Source: Neodontobutis hainanensis
Taxonomy: Eukaryota > Chordata > Actinopteri > Gobiiformes > Odontobutidae
Reading direction: 5' to 3'
Length of the DNA: 64,000 nt
Assembly: GCA_024349245.1 (NCBI GenBank)
Contig: JALDNG010000006.1
Span: forward strand, 2,260,001 to 2,324,000
The position numbers and the translations under genes were made by a program. Within the stretch, counting starts at the first letter, position 1. Every line of letters begins with the position of its first letter. Below are positions 41,409 to 54,133 of this stretch, in pieces. The notes under the pieces were generated by a model that made no database searches, was not told the DNA's origin, and saw nothing but the letters and a program-made list of their open reading frames with translations.

Positions 41409-42644
41409 TTTATTATGGCCATTGCTAAGTCAGTGCGACCTAAGAATGTGTTCTCAGCACACAGAAAAACTAAATTAATCTTGATGCATAACATATAATA
41501 GTGGCATATAGTCAATGTACAGTATCAACACAATAATACTGCAGTATTTTTGAGGCTTTTAGCCATGAAAGCTCATTTTATTTGTACTTTGTGTTTCCAT
41601 TTAAAAAAAAAAAAAAAAGAAAAGTATATCACACTAAATATTTATATTTAATGTTTTCCCCATTTACTTTTTTATCATTATGTTCTAAAAACAAATCTAC
41701 ACTGAAATTGAAAAAGGTCTATTTGTTAGAAACATAATACAATAGTCTTTTAATCGTCAGTGTTTTATATCAGTGCAAAGGCTTAGTTACTGGGGCACTA
41801 CTGAAATTACAGAAGAACAAAAAGAAACTCTTATTTTTCATACAAATGGTGAAATTGCCTCATTTGAAGGCAAACAAAAGATTCTGTCAGAAAACAAAAT
41901 AAACATTAACCTCTGTATCACTGGTCAGTGACAGTGACTTGTATGGCTTTCTCAGGAGCAACACTAAAGTGTTATCCATAGATATTACTATATATCAAGT
42001 ACATTCAGAAAGAACATTTAACAGATTCCTAACTACATAAATGATGCACAGTTTGAAAGATAAATATAAAAAAGAAAAAGACTCTGAAGAGCCAATACAT
42101 CCTCTATTTTGACTCTTGTAAAATAAAATATCAGCTAAAATGTTTTCTTACATTTTTCTGCCTAAAATGTTTCAATAAAATAAACCTGGGTTGGGCAGTG
42201 ATGTTCTGCAGTAGCAGCACACAAAAGAATATGATTGTCAACTCAAAACCTACTGGACATAGATGGAGACAAACTGCAGTAATAAACCAACCAATTCACA
42301 AGATCAGAGAAATTTGGCTTTGTGGAAATAACATTCACCTTATTCCATTTTGGATTTTTCAATTCGCTGAAACCAGTTCTTCTCCCTTCTTCCTATGTTG
42401 TAGGCATCAAAAGCCTTATTTGAAACCGTTTGTAACCAATAACTGCTCTGCATAGAAAGCTGTGAACACACGGCAGCATTTTAAACAAGTTCAGCCGCTG
42501 ACAACTAAGTAAAGCCACGCTGGATGAACACACAGTCGATTAATGTTCTGTGACTTCTTAATTAAATTGATTTCAGCTTCTATATTTCTGAGTCAGACAC
42601 AAAAATAAATAAATAGATCGGCCTGTGGCAAAAGAGGAATACAT
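41409..42644 (-). other. setd3: setd3 3'UTR (extent inferred)
   Basis: Follows the setd3 stop codon. Minus-strand AATAAA hexamers occur overlapping the stop (about 42649-42643), at 41582-41577 and at 41414-41409, so the true end is uncertain. No other gene is supported in this stretch. AT-rich throughout with an A-run at 41603-41618. Confidence 0.45.
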
Positions 42645-43103
42645 TTATTGAGCGTTTTCTTTGGAACTTTCTTCAGTTCGACTGGCACTTAGGTTGGCCG
42701 CATCCCTTTGGCCATTCTGGGATTTAAGGGAACTTCCATCTAAGTCCAAAGCTGAATTCACATCTTTGCTAACCTTCTCCTTACTTTCCTCTTGCACTGT
42801 TTCTCCACATTTAACCCCATTAAGAAAGTGACTGTCCTCCTCCTGGCCTTCCTCTACCTCCTCCAGCTTATGTAAAATAATTGGAAGTTTCCCATCTGCA
42901 TCAGTGTTCTCCAACAAAGCGATATCACTCTCCTCGTAGTGGGGAAGAGGAGCGCCGTCTTCCATCTTCTGCTCAAAATACATGCGTTTTTCCCGTCCAC
43001 TAGCTGACACCTTCTCAAGGATCTGCTTTTCCGCGAGGCGAAGCTGGATGGCGACGCGGGAGTGGAGTGACAAATCAGGCTTCTCTAGCAAGGAACGGTC
43101 CTC
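42645..43103 (-). CDS. setd3: setd3 exon 13 (last; C-terminal tail)
   Basis: Residues 447-598. Opens EDRSLLEKPDLSLHSRVAIQ, the end of the substrate-binding domain, then an acidic Glu/Ser/Asp-rich tail (KLEEVEEGQEEDSHF) that diverges from mammals. The TAA stop overlaps an AATAAA hexamer. Confidence 0.95.
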   Translation of the reverse strand, partial: EDRSLLEKPDLSLHSRVAIQLRLAEKQILEKVSASGREKRMYFEQKMEDGAPLPHYEESDIALLENTDADGKLPIILHKLEEVEEGQEEDSHFLNGVKCGETVQEESKEKVSKDVNSALDLDGSSLKSQNGQRDAANLSASRTEESSKENAQ

Positions 43104-46100
43104 CTGGTAGAAAACGCTTATTTATTTGGAATCTCAATCACCAAAACTGGGTGAATTTCTGTCCTAAAAAATAAATAAATAATAAAAACAACTGACCTCA
43201 GAGGTGGTCTTGTAGGTTTTCAGAAGCAGTGCAGCTCTGGTCTCAAGGAAAGTCCACAACTTGATTTCATTTTCCCAACTGACAGGAAACTCACTGTTGC
43301 CAAGAGTAAAGACCTTGTTGATGGCGCCATCTCCGAGCAGGTAATCTTTCAGTTCCTCTGAAAAAAGACAAAACTGTTACCGTCAAAAATATTTTTTTTA
43401 ATGTTACATTTGCTAAATGTTGGCCATAGTTACAGGTCTTTGAACAAATTATAAGTTCACAACAAAACACCTACATTTTTCATTCTTTGTGTTGTATGTT
43501 AAGGCTAAAAAAAGTAAAACCTCATTGTTTGTCCACACAAATTAATAAGTTGAATGTTATTCTCTAGTACTGAAGTACTGTTTATTCTCACCTAGTGGAC
43601 TAATGAATATTTACAGTTGTGCCGTCTAATTCAGACCCAGTATTTTGTAAAACGCTCTTCGGGAAAAATCCACTTGTGGACAGAGCCTTATCAGCCGCAA
43701 TTCCCTGTCCCTTTAGATTGTGACCACTTTTTCCTCATCTTTTTTTAGCTAAAAAGATAAGCAAAAGCGCTCCTGACCTCCAACACAGTCTGACTGTGAC
43801 CTGAACTAAATTTTGGGTAGAGATGAGCTTTTAAATAAATGTCAAAGATGTGTAAAAAGTCACAAGCAGTCTTTGCTTCCTTCTGAAACCTTTCGTCTGC
43901 TGCCTTTGATCTGACGAGTTAAACATGGCTTAGTTACATGGCAAGATGAAAGAGCCCAACTGCAGAGCCCCGCTTGTGTGCACACACTATTCCATCATGT
44001 CACATCTGTTAAGAAATGTCGACACACATACACACAAGTGCCGATACTCCCCGTACACATCCAAAGGCGTTGGGCCATTTTAAAAATTAACATGCAGCAA
44101 AAAATGTGAATAATATATCAAGTAGGGTCCTGAAGATGAGTCTTGTGACAGAGGAGGATGTGGCCTTGTGTGGTTGGGGATTTATGACACCGGTGCCGTT
44201 CTGCATACATGCCGATGAATATTGCAAAACCCCCCTTGTGAATTGCTCCTTCTACACATCTGGTGGCCTGCCTTGATCAATTAACCAGCCCGAGAATGGA
44301 CAGGCCCTGCTCTTCCCTCCTTCTCCTCTCTCCCCTTCTGCCATGGAAGCAGCTGTGGTCGGTAGCGTGCTTTGTTTTAAGGAGTGCTACCAGGTTTGCG
44401 CCTCAGGGACATTGTAGGGAATAACATTGTGCTGATATTTAAAGAGTGTACATTTAAAAATGTGTGCATGTGTCTTACCCTCAGTCATGCAGAAAACTCT
44501 AAGGAAGGCAAGGAGCTGGGCAGAAATCGGTGGTTCGTTACAGTGAAGAGCAAAGACACAGGACCTATAACACAAGGCAGAAACAAAACTAAAGATCAGG
44601 CCTGGGTGGGACAAATTCGAGATGCAGTTTGTAGAAATGTGGCCAGGGATGTACTGTGGATGTAGAAAACCAAATTACCAAGAGTCTAGAATTGTCTCCA
44701 TCTCTAACACAACTCCATACAGTGTAGTGATGTGAGGCTGATGTTATTTACACTTTAATATACTTATCTATCCTACAAGGCCAGTAACCCAATCATAAAA
44801 TGGCCACTTTACAAAATACTGTGGTCACTAAAACACAGATATTAAATCTTCTGTGTTTTATGTATTGAAAGTCAGCAGAGGAATAAAAATAATGTCCGAG
44901 TGTGATCCAGGACTCAGCAGAATCCATTGCACATCATAATACTACAGACTCTGGTAATTGCGGAGGGAACAATATTTTCCCCCTATTTCAGCAAAGTGAT
45001 CGATGTGGCGATCGGTAGCACAGGGTCGACATTATTACAGCACACAAACACATTACAACCACTCCCCAGTCTCCCTATTAAATTATCCCTTTGTCCATTG
45101 CTCCAGCAATAGAGCATCCATCTGGGGAGAGTTAACTCTTTGTAGAAAACAATGCACTTTAAAAGCAAGTCCTTTTCAAACCTACTTGAAGAAAGGAATC
45201 TATTTGCAGATGTGTAAATCAAAATGTGAATGAGATCATAGCTCGTGTGCTTATTTCCATATATCAGATGAAATTCAGCAGAAGTGATTTTCGCGTTGTA
45301 AAAACAGTTTGAAGACAGCAGCCACTTGGCATCTCTGTGAGGCCCCAACAGTGGATCTGTTGCTGTTTCCTTTGAAAATGATCTACGAGCATATCTGTCA
45401 GTTTAATAGAGCACCGCAGCAACAATGGGGATTGTTTCATTTAATTTTCACTGTTGAGACTTAGACTGTCATCAATAAGAGATTAAAAGGCGTCTGATTA
45501 AAAATGCCGAGCACAGAATGCTGCATAAAATTAAGAGGCTAATGATAAAATGATTAAGCTTCTTGGTGATGAAAGTGTTGGGGCGGATGGTAAATTGATA
45601 CTCAGTGTTGTGGGAGGCAAAAAAATAAAAGGAGACCTACTGCAACATTTATATTGTGTTATTCAATTATGCCAAAGGGGACCCTAATTGGCTAAAATAT
45701 CTACTGTGGGAAGACAAAATTGTGTATGGCTATGTGAAGGGTGCATGAAGTTAGTGGTGAGCCTCAAGCTGTCCTTGACCCATATTAAAGACTAAGTGCA
45801 AACTGCTGCGAGCCTGCTATGCTCACACACAGTTCAGAAACATGCAGAAGGGGTGTTTGTAAGACATACGCTGGAATGCCTGCTCGTGCCAACACTTCGG
45901 CCTTCATGGCATACAAGCGCTCGCTCTTACTGACGCCCAGCTTGATCTTCACTCGGTCGTGGGCGTTGTCTTGGAAGAAGAAGCCGTTGTGGATGACAAA
46001 CTCGGCATTGGACCTTGTGCCATAAAAGATGTAGATCTGATGGAAGAATAAATCATCAGTGTCTATGCCTTTACCATCACAACATATGATATCTGGGGCT

Positions 46101-49100
46101 GAAAGTATGTAAGAAAAGCAGCTTTACTTTTTGTTTAATTCATTTGTGAAGTAAGCAAGTATCCATTCACCTGTTCGTTCTCCTTGTAGTCCCGCAATGC
46201 CACACATTCACAGCGATCGTCCTCCAAGTTGTAACCTGTTGTTATCTAAAGTTAAAGAAAAACAGAAAAATAAGATATTCAATTGTCACAATATTTTTTT
46301 ATGAATAATTGTGTATATTATTAATTACACAAAACATCAAAAGACATTGTCCTGTTTGCCTGTCAAATTTGTTTGAGTAACCACTATGTGCAAAAAAACT
46401 ATTGAAAAGCCCACTAAAACTATTTTTTTTTTTTTAGTAAAGTAAAAATGTTTAGGGAATTATTTGCTGTGCATTTGTGCACTAGAACCTACCAGTCCAT
46501 TTGTGTGGTTACACATGTCCCACAGAGGGATAAGTGCCAGAGTGACCCGGCTCCCATCCTCAGTTGGGATCTGGTTCTGTCGGGTCATCACTGAAGACAC
46601 CGCCCACCTGTCAAAAAAACAACCAAATCACTACAAGTCACAACAAGTAGACAAGTTAAACATTCGTGATGCTTCATAACCACAATATCAGTGGGCCGAC
46701 ACTGAGACTGAAACGAAAGAAAAGGAATTGCCAGACAGAGTGGAGGGTTGCATCATACCAGAGTGATGAGAGAGGGAAAAATGCTAAAGAAAGAGATTAA
46801 GCAGATAACAGGTGGAATATAGAAGAGTACTAAACATAATAAAATAAAAATGTGTGCAAATAATAATACACTGGTGCTTTAAATGCTTGACTTAAAGTTT
46901 AATGTTTGTACTTGTTGATAAATTAAATATTTGTAGTCTTACAGTGTTTCAGACTTCTTCTTTTAACATACTCTTCTGAGAAAGGAAGAGGTGAAAAGTG
47001 GGTTGTACAAAAATCGGCATTTAGCCATTGCTCTAATTCATATGTGAAGTGGTGGTGTGTAGAAAAGATGTGACCAGTCTGAAAACAGGACAAGGAGATA
47101 CTAGCATACACACACACACTGACCTGTAGTCATCAAATGTGAAGCTGTCCTTCAGGGGCAGTTTGCTGGCAGCGGGATGAGTCTGGGGATGGAGGGACGA
47201 GGTGGACGAGAGGAAAGACGGAGCAAGAAGAAGAAAAAAAAAAAAAAAAAACACAAATCAGTATGAGGAATTTCATTATGCAGGTATGCTTGAGGGGGGC
47301 TGCCTGACAGGGACGCCTAACAAGAAGGGCTGGGAGTAGGGGGCCACTGCTGGGGCATGCATGTTAGTGTGTGTGGGGTCCGTTAGTGCAGCGTGACACT
47401 CGCCCCCCCACATACATCACTGTCAACTTAATTTGTTGTGGCCAGCAGCCGTCATAAATCTGCCTCATCAATTTGTGCCTGAAACGGAGTGTATCTCCAT
47501 GTGTGTGTGTGTGTGCGTGTGTTGCACGCGCCAATGCCACCGGTTCCCCCATTTAAAGCCACAGCCGCCACCTACGACAGCCATTTGCAAACTGTCCCGA
47601 GCTTAAACAGGAGAGAGGGAGGGAGCAGTTCAGGAGAATGAATAATGAAGGGAAAAGGGGCTGGAGGGATGGAGGGAGGGGCCAAAGAGCAAGAACAAAG
47701 TAAAGTGAGAAAATCTGGATGGCCATAGAGAACAAAATAAATAAAACTGATCTAGGCCCTTTCCCACTACTTCAAAAGGTCTCTGCAGTTCATTGTAGTG
47801 GTAGACATCATAAAAAGGTCAATTAAAAAAAAGGAAAATAGTTAGCTTTGGGTGTCGTTTATATTGACACATTTATGCTAATGCTAATATAGTCACAGTT
47901 TGTGTAGCATATAGAAGAAGCAAGGAGTGTTTGGATTACCAGCCTGAAACTTTATCTACAATAGACAACTACACTTGGCTTGTAAGTAGTAAAGTAGTTA
48001 TCATAAATATGCCTTAATTCTGATTCCATACTATTGTTCTTTTTACATGTTCATACAATTATTGGATGGAAGAAAGAAAAACCTTGACAACCAGAAATAT
48101 TTAGTCCATCAAGAGATAGACACAGGAGGTGTGAAAAGACATCTGAATGGACTAGGTCTCACACATAAACACACTCACATAGAGAACTGCACACTGAGCT
48201 CTTGATGCATTAGCATCCAAAGACAAGGGTCATCCATCATGTGCCACTGTAGAGAGACTGTGTGTGTTGGTCGAGTAGAGGTATGGGTAGAAGATAGACA
48301 TGAGGGGGCAGACAGGGGATTGGGGGCAGCAGTACAGGTAGCATCCTAAGAATCAATAAATGGACAAAAGCTTGGGTTTTAAATGTGTGGGATTTAAACA
48401 CAGCTAATTTATTCAATGTTGCTGCACAATGAAAGTTGAAAGTTTCTCTTCAGCACACAATTGATCTTTTAAAAACAAAGTTTGGACTGGCGATGGTACT
48501 TGTTTATTGACACATTATAGATGGGTTAATAATATAGATAGAAGAAAAATAATAAATTATGCAAGAATTAACAGGTTGAATTTGTTTTAAATGGACAATG
48601 AAAACTAAATCTAACAATAAGTGACATTATGTTGGAACTTTTTATACAAGCTCCTAGTTGTGTGGTCAAAAATTCCAGCCCTTTTACAAAAGGTGACGAA
48701 ACAAAATACTATATACTAATTTGGATGGTGTGTATGTTCACAATGAACAAATCTGATATGACCAACTAAGATTTAAAGTAGGTCTTTTTTGAAGCCAGAT
48801 TAATAACATTAACAGTTATTAAAACACCAGGACCAAACATTCAGCCATGAGTTCTTGCAGCACTAAACTTCATTGACACATTATTCTTGAATACAAGTCC
48901 ACAAACATCCCTACAGATGGCCTTATGATTTGAAGAAAGAGCTTTACATTTCTATGGTACAGCTCCATGTTTGGCTGCATGTCAGTAATCATTCTGTCTG
49001 CATCTGTCTGTATACATCAGCATACATCAGTCTGTGCCGCTGATCATTCATCCAACACACCGGACACAGAGTGGGAGGGGGAAGTGCTACCGAGAGGAAG

Positions 49101-52100
49101 AGAGAGATAGAAAGGGTTTTTTTTTTTTGTGGAAGGTACATTCAGGTCAATTCAATTCAAAGCCAATGTGACAAGCTAATTTTCCAGCCCGGTCATCTGA
49201 GGAGGAGGGAGGTGAGGTGGAGGGAAGAGGTGGGGATGGAGCACAGAGGCAGTGCGAGGAGGGAAGTGTGTGTCGATGTGGGTGCACAAAAAGGAGATGT
49301 CTCAAGGGGACTGTCTGTCCTAAAACTCAGAATAGTGTGACTTCACTTTTGAACTCTCTCTCACTTTGAAGTGAATACAACTTCAATTTAGTGATTGGTC
49401 AAATTAATAAGAAACAAAAGCTAAGTTATGCCAGTTACAACCCTTTACAAAAAAACTGTTGTTGAAGACAAATGCATTGGAGTATTTTTTGATCGGCAGT
49501 TATGTCCAATTTCCACTGAAGAGCTTTGGAAATGTTGTTATGTACTATTTACAACACAACTTTTCACGGGACATTTTTCACAACAGCACACAAGAATAAT
49601 TTCTTGGTCATGAAAGTAGCAAGGTGTGCAGGACTAAACATAGAGTTTTAGCTCTCCTATAAATATGTGGCCAACATGATTCCAAACTCATGGCAGTTAT
49701 TCCTTTTTTATCCATATTTTTCATACATTAAATTACAAACTTATCTGTAATCTCATGCAATATGTTGTGCAAGACAACTGTATATTTAGCCAATTAACAC
49801 AGTGGACAAGAAGGTAAAAGGAGTAAGCTGAAATAGCAATATTATTTCATTACATACAATCATAAAATAATCTATATTTCAACCATGTAGAACACTCCCA
49901 CCTAGTGTACCTGACAGAAATTGCCAAGAAATTATTAGTCAAGCAAAGCATATAATGGTTAGCCAGGGGTTTATAATAATAGCTGTCTTCCAAGTTAAAA
50001 AGTCAATGGCACAAAGTTGGTCGGAAAATAAACCCTGACAATCTTTCAGACCTTTTTGATTCATGAAAAGGAGTGGGACATCAGAGAGGACTAATTGTTG
50101 ATTAAAACCCTGGCTCCACTTTAATAAAAGGGGTATTAGCATATTTAAAGATTACTATGCCACTATCTGTTGTCTGGGCACATTAATCAGCGTTTCATCA
50201 TCCACTATAATCGCACTCAATCGGCTCAATACTGTAGTCTAACTTACTGCTTGAATATTTTATCATTGATTTTAACTTACAATTCAATACTTGATTCTCA
50301 ATTTTAATATTCATGTTTAGCATCCGTAAAGACACGATATGATATTCAAATATGGAAGAACACAAGATTGACACATCTGCACCATAGAGCTTAAATTGTC
50401 TATGCATTGGACAATTCTGACGACCAGACAAGTTGCTCAAGGACTTTAATGTAGTCAGATGTCTCCCCCTTCTGGTCATGCACAGAAGTAATCATGCTAC
50501 TGCTTTAATTATTTTATTATTTTAAACATAAGAGATTTTGAGTTAACATTTATTAAATATAATAAGAACAATAATGACTTATGACTTATTACTTTGTCTA
50601 TCTTACCTGTACCAGTTTATAGAAGTAAGCATACTGTCGTGCTGTGTTCTTATATTGGCTTAGGACATCCTGAACCGCCTGGGTGCCCAGCAGCAGCTGC
50701 ACCTCTTCCTGCTGGTAGTACAGGGGTGTGTCATACTCCAGTGGAAGGCTGCGGATGTACGGTAGCCAGGGAGAATTTGGGTTTGTGCGCTCACACAACA
50801 AGTGAAGGGCTAATGTCACGTTACCCATGGCCTGCATGATCCTGTCCTGGCTATACAAAGGACCTACAAAAAGACAATGCATCAAGATGTGGCTTGGGTC
50901 CTTCATGTGAATGACCCCAAACAAATTTATAAAACATAAACACGCATTTAAAAAAAAGTATTGGCAACATTTTACTGTGTTGTCCCAGTCTAAAGTTATT
51001 ATTGTAGGTCATTGTGGTGTGAAACGATTTGTTTGCAGATATGACATAATTGTGTCATTAGTTGAAATCCTTACCCAGTAAAGAGTTCTGAGCTGACTCA
51101 ACAGTCATCAACATCTTCCTGGGAATCCACAAAAACAACTCTTCTGCCTGTAAACACCAACAGAGGAAATATTATTCAACACAAAGGGCCTAAAGCAGCA
51201 TCTTTGTTTTCTTGTTCTATATTTCCACGTTTCTTGTTGTGTGCATTCAAAGTTTAAAATCATCTCCTAAATGCCTAGATCAGATATGAATCCCTGTTAC
51301 ACATTAAAAAATGATTTGAAACCAACTATTCTTCAGTCACAAAAGACATTCAAAGAGAAGTGCATGTGACAGTGTCCTGTTCAAAACAAATGCAATTTAT
51401 GACATCCATTTACAGCGGCAATTAAAGAGGTTATTTAAGAGAAGACAAAATGTTACTAAACTGCCATTTTTAATTAGGGCACTTTGGTTATAAACATTTG
51501 ATACAAACCCAGTTTCAATGCTGCTCTGTACGGTTACAAATTTACTAAAACTGAGCTCACCTTGATGTCCTTGGTGGATTGCAGACCATAACCTTCGGTC
51601 CCAAAGTTGGCCACTGTGAATCCATCAGTAGAAGCACCACATTCCTGAGCCCAGGACATTAAATCTGAGAAGAAATCTTCCCTGTTGCCCTCAAATATTA
51701 CTGAAATGCCTAAGTACAAATAAAAGAAACATGACTTTTTAGATTTGGCTGTAATCATTTGGTAAAACTATGGTTAGGCACACAATAATTATTGTGTTCA
51801 AGGGAAACACAATTAAGAAAGCATGTTTGAAGTCACCTTTTTGCTTCTTGCGTATCTTTTCCACCAAGCCTCTGATCTGAGTGTACTCTTCCCATTCTTT
51901 TCCAGCAGAGGGTGTTGCACTGCTGCATTCTGAGAAAAAGAGAGATTATTAAAAGCAAGTTAAATAAATTTAAATCTTGAAAGCTTTAGTTCAAACATGT
52001 GACATCACAGTAAATGTGACTTTCGTCTTAGTTTAATCAGTATTTATTTGTGTATACATCAAATGTATTTTGCAAACATACTTTGCAGCAGTTCAGAAAT

Positions 52101-52184
52101 TAGGTTCATCATCTCCTTTGGGGTAATCACAGCAGTGGCCCCTGAGCCTGACTTCTGAGTCTTTACACGACTCTTCTTTCCCAT
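42645..52184 (-). CDS. setd3: setd3, actin-histidine N-methyltransferase (complete, 12 coding exons)
   Basis: SET-domain enzyme that uses SAM to methylate a conserved histidine of actin in the cytosol. Coding exons, in order: 52184-52082, 51929-51837, 51709-51561, 51147-51075, 50863-50607, 47182-47124, 46607-46493, 46245-46171, 46036-45870, 44564-44479, 43357-43197, 43103-42645. Together they make 1797 nt in one frame, 598 residues (human 594). The SET domain covers roughly residues 95-315, the Rubisco-LSMT-type substrate-binding domain about 345-475, and an acidic tail follows. Residues matching human N255, W273 and Y312 are present as N256, W274 and Y313, as is the SAM-contacting NH pair in WDMCNHTNGL, so the enzyme should be active. 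All introns are GT-AG. Shares a head-to-head promoter with ccnk. Confidence 0.96.
43197..43357 (-). CDS. setd3: setd3 exon 12
   Basis: Residues 393-446, part of the substrate-binding domain: EELKDYLLGDGAINKVFTLG, then WENEIKLWTFLETRAALLLK. Acceptor TTTTTTCAG, donor GTCAGT. Confidence 0.95.
43358..44478 (-). promoter_or_regulatory. setd3 intron 11; possible regulatory block at 44100-44340
   Basis: 1.1 kb, non-coding. The 44100-44340 segment is non-repetitive, with ATATATCAAGTAGGG and TTGATCAATTAACCAGC, unlike the AT-rich rest. It may be an enhancer-like element, possibly for bcl11b. Low support. Confidence 0.25.
44479..44564 (-). CDS. setd3: setd3 exon 11
   Basis: Residues 364-393, including the near-invariant NEPPISAQLLAFLRVFCMTE. 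Acceptor TTATAG, donor GTAAGA. Confidence 0.95.
44565..45869 (-). promoter_or_regulatory. setd3 intron 10; candidate enhancer block at 45360-45710
   Basis: Non-coding. The 45360-45710 part is dense in homeodomain-type words (TTTCATTTAATTTTCAC, GATTAAAAGGCGTCTGATTA, ATGATAAAATGATTAAGC, ACCCTAATTGGC) with no simple repeats. This is the most enhancer-like texture outside bcl11b. Proposed as a bystander-intron element of the bcl11b domain; unverified. Confidence 0.35.
45870..46036 (-). CDS. setd3: setd3 exon 10 (end of SET domain)
   Basis: Residues 309-364. Encodes IYIFYGTRSNAEFVIHNGFF, which supplies the catalytic tyrosine (Y313), then the start of the substrate-binding domain. Acceptor CCATCAG, donor GTATGT. 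Confidence 0.96.
46171..46245 (-). CDS. setd3: setd3 exon 9
   Basis: 25 codons, residues 284-308, ITTGYNLEDDRCECVALRDY and on. Phase 0 at both ends. Acceptor CTTTAG, donor GTGAAT. Confidence 0.95.
46493..46607 (-). CDS. setd3: setd3 exon 8 (SET domain core)
   Basis: Residues 245-283, carrying N256 (VMTRQNQIP), W274 and the SAM-contacting NH in WDMCNHTNGL. Acceptor TTTGACAG, donor GTAGGT. Confidence 0.96.
46608..47123 (-). other. setd3 intron 7
   Basis: 516 bp, AT-rich. Nothing beyond splice sites seen. Confidence 0.85.
47124..47182 (-). CDS. setd3: setd3 exon 7
   Basis: 59 nt, residues 226-245: THPAASKLPLKDSFTFDDYR. Acceptor CCCCAG, donor GTCAGT. Followed upstream by a 3.4 kb intron, the largest of the gene. 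Confidence 0.93.
47183..50606 (-). other. setd3 intron 6
   Basis: 3.4 kb with no supported coding sequence. Contains an A-run (about 47234-47251), a short TG run (47502-47515) and a purine-rich patch near 49195-49265. No recognisable element otherwise. Confidence 0.8.
50607..50863 (-). CDS. setd3: setd3 exon 6
   Basis: Residues 140-225, in the SET domain's inserted region: GPLYSQDRIMQAMGNVTLAL, HLLCERTNPNSPWLPYIRSL and SQYKNTARQYAYFYKLVQ are near-identical to human. Acceptor TTTGTAG, donor GTAAGA. Confidence 0.97.
51075..51147 (-). CDS. setd3: setd3 exon 5
   Basis: Residues 116-140, AEELFLWIPRKMLMTVESAQ then NSLLG. Acceptor TTTACAG, donor GTAAGG. Confidence 0.95.
51148..51560 (-). other. 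setd3 intron 4
   Basis: 413 bp, AT-rich; no further feature seen. Confidence 0.85.
51561..51709 (-). CDS. setd3: setd3 exon 4 (start of SET domain)
   Basis: Residues 66-115. DFFSDLMSWAQECGASTDGF then EGYGLQSTKDIK, where the SET domain begins. Acceptor TACTTAG, donor GTGAGC. Confidence 0.96.
51837..51929 (-). CDS. setd3: setd3 exon 3
   Basis: Residues 35-66, ATPSAGKEWEEYTQIRGLVE then KIRKKQKG, the helical N-terminal region. Acceptor TTTCTCAG, donor GTGACT. Confidence 0.95.
52082..52184 (-). CDS. setd3: setd3 exon 2 (start codon)
   Basis: Residues 1-34, beginning MGKKSRVKTQKSGSGATAVI as in other vertebrates. Sixteen bases of 5'UTR (52200-52185) precede the ATG after an AAACCAG acceptor; the ATG context is AGCACCATGG, a near-ideal Kozak match. 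Confidence 0.96.
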
Positions 52185-52200
52185 GGTGCTGGATGGACAA

Positions 52201-53778
<1,578 letters not shown>

Positions 53779-53835
53779 CTTTATAAGTGACAGCAGCAGT
53801 TCCTCTATTCCTGCAGTGAAACCTAACGTGACCGA
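53779..53835 (-). other. setd3: setd3 non-coding exon 1 (approximate 5' end)
   Basis: A donor (AAAG followed by GTATGA) at 53779/53778 lies upstream of the coding exon 2 acceptor and just inside the promoter. The transcription start is estimated only from its nearness to the ATTGG boxes. Confidence 0.5.
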
Positions 53836-54114
53836 ATGTCTCTCGTGATTGGCGTCGCCTTGAACAACGCCCACAAAAATACTCTCACATTGATTGGCTG
53901 TTAAGAGGCACGCCGATCAAGCCTGGCTGTGATTGGACAAGAATACCGATTAACGTAAATATGGAAACGGTCCCGCCTACTAATTGTTTTTATTGGCTAA
54001 TTCTAAGTGATGGACTAAAACAACCATAAAAGGACAGATTCAGCCTTAACTATTGGTAGAGAAGTATGTCAATTATGGATACGGTTGTGGTTCAGTGTTG
54101 TAGCCTTTGTTTGG
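53836..54114. promoter_or_regulatory. setd3/ccnk bidirectional promoter with five ATTGG boxes
   Basis: Five ATTGG pentamers (inverted CCAAT, NF-Y type) at 53848, 53893, 53932, 53992 and 54052, all on the plus strand, spaced 45, 39, 60 and 60 bp. The region lies between the divergent 5' ends of setd3 and ccnk and has no evident TATA box. NF-Y arrays are typical of head-to-head housekeeping promoters. Confidence 0.7.
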
Positions 54115-54133
54115 ATGGAGCGGTTCGCTGCTG
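54115..54133 (+). CDS. ccnk: ccnk coding exon 1 (predicted, MERFAA)
   Basis: 19 nt, ATG then donor GTAGAT. Joining to 54408 gives MERFAAGLDLNLATLDHSR in frame with the cyclin. Exon 2 has no in-frame ATG and meets a stop upstream of its acceptor, so a small upstream coding exon is required. T at -3 is weak; two earlier ATGs (54066, 54075) are in another frame. Confidence 0.55.
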
